From positions 6,435-17,555 of the forward strand of contig PLYW01000202.1 in NCBI GenBank assembly GCA_003151875.1: a stretch of 11,121 nucleotides of DNA, written 5' to 3'. This DNA is from Acidobacteriaceae bacterium. Its GTDB lineage: Bacteria > Acidobacteriota > Terriglobia > Terriglobales > Acidobacteriaceae. A program made the translations under genes and the position numbers. The notes beneath the pieces were generated by a model that was not told the origin of the DNA, did no database searches, and was given only the letters and a program-made list of their open reading frames with translations. Positions 6,986-11,121 of this stretch are shown here, in pieces. Position 1 is the stretch's first letter; each line of letters begins with the position of its first letter.

Positions 6986-7243
6986 TCAGTTTGAAATTCT
7001 TGCGCGATACCAGAGCCACACGGCACATGCGCTGATGCCAACGGCAACAGCTAAATCTCCTATCAAGCCAAGCCAAATAATATGCCCGTGAGTGGCATAC
7101 AGCCCCTCTTGGTTGTACGGGAACGGGAAGCCAACCTTGGCTCCGCAATCGTAGCAGTGAGGACGTATGAAAGCCGAAAGTGACTGCGTCAACACGAATA
7201 GGAGCAAGCCGAAGCCAACGACTGCGGAACCTCTGCGTATCAT
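6986..7243 (-). CDS. Small two-helix membrane protein with a CxxC motif, function unknown
   Basis: An 85-residue protein with a hydrophobic helix at about 8-27, a loop of about 27 residues, and a second helix at about 55-78 ending in WYRAR. The loop carries PHCYDCGAKVGFPFPY, so Cys30 and Cys33 form a CxxC pair followed by aromatic residues and a His at 52 and 54. The positive residues at both ends (RR at 3-4, RAR at 80-82) suggest both termini are cytoplasmic and the CxxC loop faces the periplasm. I recall similar DCG...GFPFP proteins as uncharacterised small membrane proteins but cannot name a family. The CxxC could bind metal or form a disulfide; this is inference. An AAGGA lies ten bases before the ATG. 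The ATG overlaps by the ATGA arrangement with the stop of the transposase-like fragment upstream. Convergent with the peptidase gene, 27 bases apart. Confidence 0.75.
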   Translation of the reverse strand: MIRRGSAVVGFGLLLFVLTQSLSAFIRPHCYDCGAKVGFPFPYNQEGLYATHGHIIWLGLIGDLAVAVGISACAVWLWYRARISN

Positions 7244-7410
7244 CGGTAGCTATTCCTTTTCTTGTACGGGCCGCGCTTCGCCGGTTTCGGCTCGGGAAGC
7301 AATTGTACAAGTTCTTCGATGTCCCACACGTGGTCAGCGAGTCCCGCTTCCTCGCCGCAAGATGCTTTGACGCGACCCGTGCGAAAGCCTAGAATCTGGG
7401 CAGAAGCCCA
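7240..7410 (-). pseudogene. Decayed C-terminal fragment of a transposase-like gene
   Basis: The minus strand is open for 56 codons from after a TAA (7411-7413) to a TGA (7240-7242), without an ATG start. The translation contains EEAGLADHVWDIEELVQLLP, then PEPKPAKRGPYKKRNSYR at the end. This pattern resembles, from memory, the C-terminus of IS1-like DDE transposases (a TLRVTPAMxAGxTDHxWxLEELV motif and a basic RGPYKKR tail). The catalytic part is missing; upstream DNA belongs to the tatA leader. I read it as the remnant of an insertion sequence or of a related domesticated gene. Its TGA overlaps the ATG of the small membrane protein gene. A GTG at 7327-7329 could start a 29-residue peptide, but nothing supports that it does. 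Confidence 0.5.
7367..7395 (+). promoter_or_regulatory. Sigma70-type promoter of tatA
   Basis: TTGACG (7367-7372), 17 bases, TAGAAT (7390-7395). This is the best -35/-10 pair in the window: five of six and five of six consensus matches at optimal spacing. The transcript would start near 7402, with a leader of about 55 bases to the tatA ATG at 7458. It lies inside the transposase-like remnant, read on the opposite strand. Confidence 0.6.
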
Positions 7411-7457
7411 TTATCCATTTGCTTAGCCGCAAAAAGGGCTGTTTGACCGGAGGACTT

Positions 7458-7655
7458 ATGTTTGGTGGAAAGCTTGGCTTGCCCGAGCTGCTGGTGATCG
7501 TAGCCATTGCCCTGCTTATCTTCGGTCCGAAAAAGCTGGGAGAACTGGGCAAAGGCTTGGGCGATGGCATTCGCAACTTCAAGTCGTCGATGAACGAGCA
7601 TAACTCGACAACGACAACCACACCGCCGCCCCCGAGCGAAGACAAGAAGTTGTAG
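7458..7655 (+). CDS. tatA: Twin-arginine translocase subunit TatA
   Basis: A 65-residue inner-membrane protein of the Tat pathway, which exports folded proteins with twin-arginine signal peptides. TatA multimerises to form or weaken the membrane passage once TatBC has bound the substrate. The family pattern is complete: a short N-terminus MFGGKLGLPELL, a transmembrane helix (about 8-22, ELLVIVAIALLIFG), the FGPKKLGELGKGLG hinge and amphipathic helix (about 21-44), and a short polar tail with Thr and Pro runs and KKL at the end. The short length and FGPKKL hinge favour TatA/TatE over TatB. I place the start at the ATG at 7458, which has GGAGG four bases upstream; the open frame runs back to 7419 but that would put a charged extension before the helix. 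tatB and tatC are not in the window, so tatA is a separate transcription unit. Confidence 0.93.
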   Translation: MFGGKLGLPELLVIVAIALLIFGPKKLGELGKGLGDGIRNFKSSMNEHNSTTTTTPPPPSEDKKL

Positions 7656-7670
7656 TAACGAGGTTGTGCC

Positions 7671-7705
7671 GAGTTCCTCGCGATGTGCGCGGAACTCTGA
7701 ATTTT
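7671..7705 (+). terminator. Hairpin terminator behind tatA
   Basis: GAGTTCC (7671-7677) pairs perfectly with GGAACTC (7691-7697), with a further CGC/GCG pairing inside the 13-base loop. A short T run (7702-7705) follows after TGAA. It lies 15 bases after the tatA stop, between the convergent tatA and maf genes. The T run is short, so efficiency is uncertain. On the minus strand no T run follows, so it fits tatA only. Confidence 0.45.
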
Positions 7706-7743
7706 CCCATCATCCCCGTCGCGCTTTCCCTCCTGCAAATCCG

Positions 7744-8322
7744 TCAGAGTAGCGCTCGACCGGTAGCCGCTTCGGCTGCCCGCAACATGCGATACACCCT
7801 CGCCAGCGGAAGACCCACCACGTTGAAGTAGCAACCCTCGATGCGTTCCACCCAGCGTGAGGCCATGCCCTGGATGGCATACGCTCCCGCTTTGTCCATC
7901 GGCTCGCCGCTGGCGACGTAGGCAGCGATCTCACCCTCCGAGAGCGGGCTGAAGACAACCTGCGTGATCTCCGCTTCGGTTTGCTCGAAGTTCCCCGCCA
8001 CCAGGCACACTCCCGTGATCACCTGATGAGTTCGTCCGGAGAGCAGGCGCAACATGCGCGCGGCATCGGCCTTGTCGGCGGGCTTCTCCAGCAGATGCTG
8101 GTCGACCACCACGACGGTGTCGGCGCCCAGCACCGCGCTTTGCGGATGGCGAGCGAACACCGCGCGAGCCTTGTCGCGGGCCAGCCGTTGGGCGTAGTCC
8201 ACAGGCACCTCGTGCGCGGCGGGCTGCTCGGCGACGTGGGCTGGATCAACCGTGAACGGGATCGCGGCGTTGCGCAATAGCTCGGCGCGGCGTGGGGAAG
8301 CGGAAGCGAGAACCAGAGACAT
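7744..8322 (-). CDS. maf: Maf family nucleoside triphosphate pyrophosphatase
   Basis: A 192-residue house-cleaning enzyme of the cytoplasm. Maf proteins hydrolyse nucleoside triphosphates, typically dTTP, UTP or modified forms, to the monophosphate and pyrophosphate, and are linked with septum formation. Signature stretches are all present: LVLASASPRRAELL (3-16, the phosphate-binding loop with two Arg), VLGADTVVVVD (64-74), LEKPAD (77-82), the LSGRTHQVITGV strand, SGEPMDKAGAYAIQG (137-151) and GCYFNVVGLPL (163-173). The DKAGAYAIQG motif fits the YhdE-like dTTP/UTP subgroup rather than the YceF subgroup, as far as I can judge. The ATG at 8322 gives the usual M-L-A-S-x-S-P spacing. No convincing ribosome site precedes it; a TAGAAT box ends eight bases upstream, so the mRNA may be almost leaderless. 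Divergent from treZ (69 bases between starts), convergent with tatA. Confidence 0.95.
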   Translation of the reverse strand: MSLVLASASPRRAELLRNAAIPFTVDPAHVAEQPAAHEVPVDYAQRLARDKARAVFARHPQSAVLGADTVVVVDQHLLEKPADKADAARMLRLLSGRTHQVITGVCLVAGNFEQTEAEITQVVFSPLSEGEIAAYVASGEPMDKAGAYAIQGMASRWVERIEGCYFNVVGLPLARVYRMLRAAEAATGRALL

Positions 8323-8330
8323 GCATCCTG

Positions 8331-8336
8331 ATTCTA
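8331..8336 (-). promoter_or_regulatory. -10-like box of maf, close to the start codon
   Basis: TAGAAT on the minus strand, within TAGAATCA (8329-8336). It ends eight bases before the maf ATG, so transcription would start within about two bases of that codon. The -35 position has no good match (TGCTTT at 17 bases). Confidence 0.4.
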
Positions 8337-8380
8337 CGCAGCGAAGGCGATCGAAAGCATTCCATCGCTACCTGCGCACG

Positions 8381-8386
8381 TATGAT
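8381..8386 (+). promoter_or_regulatory. -10-like box of treZ, close to the start codon
   Basis: TATGAT ends five bases before the GTG chosen as the treZ start at 8392. Transcription starting about seven bases after the box would begin at or next to the start codon. No -35 match is seen (CATTCC at 17 bases). Confidence 0.33.
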
Positions 8387-8391
8387 GTTGG

Positions 8392-10131
8392 GTGGCCACC
8401 AAGAACCAGACTCTCTCTTACGGCGCTGCGCTGCGCGGCAAGGAAGCGGAATTTCGCGTGTGGGCGCCGGTCCCTAAAGAGATCACGCTGCACCTGACGC
8501 GCGAGGGCGCAGGGCCGCAGAACATCCCGATGCGGCGCGATGGCGAAGACTTCGTTGCCATCGCGACAGCGGCGGCGGGTGATCGTTACGCCTATATTCT
8601 CGACGGCGGGCCGCCGATTCCTGACCCGGTTTCACGCTTTCTGCCCGAAGGTGTGCATGGCCCATCGGAGATTGTTGATCCTGCGGCGTTCCAGTGGAAC
8701 GACGATGGATGGCGCGGACTTGCCCTCCGCGATTACGTCATTTACGAACTGCATGTTGGGACTTTCACGCCGGAAGGCACGTTCGACAGCGCCATTGCCA
8801 GGCTCGAATACCTGAAGCAGTTGGGGATTACGGTGGTCGAGGTGATGCCGGTGTCGGCTTTCCCGGGCGTGCGCAATTGGGGATATGACGGCGTGTCGCC
8901 CTACGCCGTGCAAGCTAGCTACGGTGGCCCCGAGGCATTCAAACGATTCATCGATGCCGCGCATCGCAGGGGGCTGGCGGTGGTTCTCGATGTGGTTTAC
9001 AACCATCTCGGCCCGGAAGGCAATTACCTGCGCAACTTCGGTCCTTACTTCACGGCGCACCACAAAACGCCGTGGGGAGAGGCGGTGAACTACGACGCCG
9101 CGGGCTGCGAACATGTGCGCCGCTACGTAGTGGAGAACGCGCTGTACTGGATTGGGGAGTATCACCTCGACGGCTTGCGGTTGGATGCGGTGCAGACCAT
9201 CAAAGACGATTCGCCGAAGCACATCCTCGCGGAGATCCAGGAGCGGGTGCAGGCGTTGGCCGGCGAATTGGGGCGCACGGTCAACGTGATCGCCGAGACC
9301 GACGAAAACGATTCGCGCTACACCCGAGTGGCGCGAGACGGCGGCTGTGGATTGGACGCGGTGTGGAGCGATGACTTCCACCATGCTGTGCACGCGTACT
9401 TCACCAGTGAGCGCCAGGGCTATTACCAAGGCTTTGGTGAGCCTGAGCAGATCGCCCGCGCACTGCGCGAGGGATATGTCTTCCAAGGGCAACACTATTT
9501 GTTCTGGAATGCGCCGCGGGGCACCAGCGCCAAGGACGTTCCTCTGCCGGCCAATATCATCAGCTTGCAAAACCACGATCAGGTGGGCAATCGCGCTCAG
9601 GGCGAACGACTTAGCGCGATAGTTCCACGTGGAACACGCAAGCTGGCGGCGGCGCTGCTGCTATTGGCGCCGCACACCCCGCTGTTATTTATGGGGGAGG
9701 AATACGACGAGAAAGCGCCCTTCCAATACTTCGCCGACTTCGAGGATGCGGAGCTGAGGAAGGCGGTCAGCCAAGGCCGTCGCAGCGAGTTCAAGGACTT
9801 CGACTTCAGCGAGGTACCTGACCCCGAAGACCCGGAGACATTTCGGCGCTCGAAATTGACATGGGCAGCCGCGCCGGAGAACCGCGAGATGCTGGAGTGG
9901 TATCGGCAATTACTCCAACTGCGCAAGCAGTACGTGACCGACGGAGAACGGACGGCGGATGCGCAATACGCGGATGGTGTGCTGACGATGCGGGTCCCTG
10001 CGACGAATCCGAAGGTCGTGGTGCAAGCGGCGCTGGAAAGGGGAAAACCATTGCCCCAAGTTCAAGACGGTTGGCGCGACGCGCTGGTCTCAGAGGAGGA
10101 TGGCTACGCAGTGCGTGTGGAAGTGCGCTGA
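8392..10131 (+). CDS. treZ: Maltooligosyltrehalose trehalohydrolase TreZ (GH13)
   Basis: A 579-residue cytoplasmic glycoside hydrolase that cuts trehalose from maltooligosyl-trehalose made by TreY, completing trehalose synthesis from glycogen-type glucans. An N-terminal CBM48-like beta domain (about 8-95, with EFRVWAPVPKEITLHL) precedes the GH13 barrel (about 112-440) and a C-terminal beta domain. GH13 regions are visible: VVLDVVYNHLGPEG (197-210), DGLRLDAVQTI with nucleophile Asp265, VIAETDENDSRY with acid/base Glu302, and SLQNHDQVGNR with stabilising Asp396. The YELHVGTFTPEGTF and NYDAAGCEHVRRYVVEN stretches are typical of TreZ. Length matches the family. The start is a GTG at 8392, chosen because the two nearby ATGs are out of frame; no ribosome site precedes it, and a -10-like TATGAT ends five bases before. 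Trehalose genes treY and treX, its usual partners, are not in the window. Confidence 0.94.
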   Translation: MATKNQTLSYGAALRGKEAEFRVWAPVPKEITLHLTREGAGPQNIPMRRDGEDFVAIATAAAGDRYAYILDGGPPIPDPVSRFLPEGVHGPSEIVDPAAFQWNDDGWRGLALRDYVIYELHVGTFTPEGTFDSAIARLEYLKQLGITVVEVMPVSAFPGVRNWGYDGVSPYAVQASYGGPEAFKRFIDAAHRRGLAVVLDVVYNHLGPEGNYLRNFGPYFTAHHKTPWGEAVNYDAAGCEHVRRYVVENALYWIGEYHLDGLRLDAVQTIKDDSPKHILAEIQERVQALAGELGRTVNVIAETDENDSRYTRVARDGGCGLDAVWSDDFHHAVHAYFTSERQGYYQGFGEPEQIARALREGYVFQGQHYLFWNAPRGTSAKDVPLPANIISLQNHDQVGNRAQGERLSAIVPRGTRKLAAALLLLAPHTPLLFMGEEYDEKAPFQYFADFEDAELRKAVSQGRRSEFKDFDFSEVPDPEDPETFRRSKLTWAAAPENREMLEWYRQLLQLRKQYVTDGERTADAQYADGVLTMRVPATNPKVVVQAALERGKPLPQVQDGWRDALVSEEDGYAVRVEVR

Positions 10132-10150
10132 TCCGGAATGGCCTTATTGA

Positions 10151-10257
10151 GTTGTCATCACGAACGGCCTTCAGGCCGTGAGGGATCTGCTCTTTCCCCC
10201 ATCCGTCGTTCCAGGCGCAGACAAAAGCAGATTCCTCGCTTCGCTCGTAATGACAAC
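10151..10257. repeat. Imperfect inverted repeat, REP/MITE-like element
   Basis: About 107 bases bounded by GTTGTCAT (10151-10158) and its exact complement ATGACAAC (10250-10257). The arms remain similar further in: the left arm reads GTTGTCATCACGAACG and the right arm, reversed, GTTGTCATTACGAGCG, and both then contain GATCTGCT/AATCTGCT. The left arm also holds its own hairpin, CGGCC TTCA GGCCG (10165-10178), absent on the right. The element fills most of the treZ-lepA gap. It has no coding frame and no clear target duplication. I recall dispersed GTTGTCAT...GCGAAGCGAGGAATCTGC repeats between genes in Acidobacteria genomes. When transcribed it would fold and could act as a terminator or mRNA stabiliser for treZ. 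Confidence 0.65.
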
Positions 10258-10309
10258 TTCAGAGGCGATGTCCTACTCCACGTGCGGATGGGGCCTCCGT
10301 TTTCTCCTG

Positions 10310-10315
10310 TAGAAT
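10310..10315 (+). promoter_or_regulatory. -10-like box of lepA
   Basis: TAGAAT, preceded by TG and extended to TAGAATCA (10310-10317), lies 24 bases before the lepA ATG. Transcription would start near 10322 with a leader of about 18 bases. The -35 position is poor (GATGGG at 17 bases). Confidence 0.42.
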
Positions 10316-10339
10316 CAAGCTAGCGCTCAGCTATCTCGC

Positions 10340-11121
10340 ATGGATCCATCTCTCATCCGAAACTTCGCGATCATCGCCCATATCGATCATGGGAAGAGCA
10401 CGCTGGCCGACCGCCTGCTCGAGCTTACCGGCTCGCTGACAGCGCGGGAGATGCAGGCGCAGGTGCTTGACGCCATGGACCTGGAGCGGGAGCGCGGCAT
10501 CACCATCAAGGCGCATTCGGTGCGCATGATGTATCCGGCGGCGGATGGGAAAATCTATCAGCTCAATCTGATCGACACTCCGGGCCACGTGGACTTCAGC
10601 TACGAAGTGTCGCGCTCGCTGGCTTCCTGCGAAGGCGCGCTGCTAGTGGTGGATGCCTCGCAGGGCGTGGAAGCGCAAACCCTGGCGAACGCTTACATCG
10701 CCATCAACAACGGGCTGGAGATCATTCCGGTCATCAACAAGATTGATTTGCCCAGTGCCGACATCGAGCGCACCAAGGAGATGATCGAGAGCGCGGTCGG
10801 TCTGGATGCCTCGCATGCGCTGGCCATCAGCGCCAAGACGGGCGTGGGCGTGCCCGAGGTGCTGGAAGCGGTGGTGCAACACATTCCTCCGCCCAAGGGA
10901 CGGGCCAGCAATCAATTGCAGGCGCTCATCTTCGATTCATGGTTCGACTCCTATCGCGGCGTGGTGGTGCTGGCGCGCGTCATCCAAGGCACGCTGTACA
11001 AGGGCCAGCGCATTCGCCTGATGTCGAATGGCCGCACCTTCGACGTGGAGACGCTCGGCGTTCTAACGCCAAAGGCAATCGAGATAGAGCAGTTGAGCGC
11101 CGGCGAAGTGGGTTTCCTGAC
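10340..11121 (+). CDS. lepA: Elongation factor 4 (LepA), 3' partial
   Basis: The first 260 codons of a translational GTPase, cut by the right window edge; the full protein is about 600 residues. LepA acts on the ribosome, back-translocating or remodelling stalled complexes, and is broadly conserved. The GTPase signature is complete: MDPSLIRNFAIIAHIDHGKST (G1), the RGITIKA switch (G2), LNLIDTPGHVDFSYEVSRSL (G3), INKIDLPSAD (G4) and ISAKTGVGVPEV (G5). Domain II begins with LQALIFDSWFDSYRGVV, typical of LepA and distinguishing it from EF-G and BipA. The ATG at 10340 matches the usual short N-terminus of the family. No strong ribosome site precedes it. It follows treZ after 208 bases holding the inverted repeat and a -10-like box, so it is probably transcribed separately. 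Often lepA is followed by lepB; this cannot be checked here. Confidence 0.97.
   Translation, partial: MDPSLIRNFAIIAHIDHGKSTLADRLLELTGSLTAREMQAQVLDAMDLERERGITIKAHSVRMMYPAADGKIYQLNLIDTPGHVDFSYEVSRSLASCEGALLVVDASQGVEAQTLANAYIAINNGLEIIPVINKIDLPSADIERTKEMIESAVGLDASHALAISAKTGVGVPEVLEAVVQHIPPPKGRASNQLQALIFDSWFDSYRGVVVLARVIQGTLYKGQRIRLMSNGRTFDVETLGVLTPKAIEIEQLSAGEVGFL

Noticed and set aside
7419..7457. N-terminal extension of TatA by 13 residues
   Set aside because: It would put charged residues and a Cys before the short TatA N-terminus; the ATG at 7458 has GGAGG just upstream.
7600..7635. Repetitive ACGACAACCACACCGCCGCC tract considered as a tandem repeat locus
   Set aside because: It is the Thr and Pro run in the TatA tail, ordinary low-complexity coding sequence with no regular unit.
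8632..9576. A 314-codon minus-strand open frame
   Set aside because: It lies antisense to the treZ catalytic domain, whose GH13 motifs are intact; the translation shows no domain and reflects GC-rich codon bias.
10331..10588. An 85-codon minus-strand open frame at the lepA start
   Set aside because: Antisense to the GTPase motifs G1 to G3 of LepA; no ribosome site or domain.

Overview
The window is GC-rich and densely coded, with every gene reading like a housekeeping or envelope gene of a Gram-negative bacterium. A lipid A pathway using the LpxI-type hydrolase, a small lysine-rich orphan protein, a CPG2-like M20 peptidase, an orphan treZ and a repeat with GTTGTCAT / ATGACAAC ends all suggest Acidobacteriota (Terriglobia-like). 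That assignment comes from gene content and remembered features of the group, not from a search.

Layout, left to right. (1) Positions 1-1731, plus strand: the DNA-binding end of an OmpR-type response regulator, cut by the window edge, then its membrane sensor histidine kinase one base downstream. (2) 1785-3395, minus strand: a secreted protein with a Met/His-rich segment and probable outer-membrane barrel, and upstream of it a 60-residue lysine-rich protein with a strong ribosome binding site. (3) 3489-5707, minus strand: a compact fabZ-lpxA-lpxI lipid A operon with gaps of 7 and 22 bases. (4) 5786-6958, plus strand: an M20 zinc peptidase divergent from fabZ. (5) 6986-7410, minus strand: an 85-residue two-helix membrane protein with a CxxC motif, overlapped at its start by what looks like the decayed C-terminus of a transposase. 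(6) 7458-7655, plus strand: tatA, with a good sigma70-type promoter lying inside the transposase-like remnant and a hairpin terminator behind it. (7) 7744-8322, minus strand: a Maf nucleotide pyrophosphatase, divergent from (8) 8392-10131, plus strand: treZ, the trehalose-releasing enzyme of the TreY/TreZ route. (9) 10151-10257: an imperfect inverted repeat of the REP/MITE kind. (10) 10340 to the window end: the first 260 codons of lepA (elongation factor 4).

Functionally this is mostly chromosome core: envelope building (FabZ, LpxA, LpxI), protein export (TatA), translation quality control (LepA), nucleotide sanitation (Maf) and osmolyte production (TreZ). The two-component system facing a metal-ligand-rich envelope protein hints at envelope or metal sensing. 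No phage, CRISPR, toxin-antitoxin, defence or biosynthetic cluster is visible. The less ordinary material is between the genes: a recurrent TAGAATC(A/T) -10-like element, possible leaderless starts for maf and treZ, an IS-like remnant under the tatA promoter, and the inverted repeat ahead of lepA.
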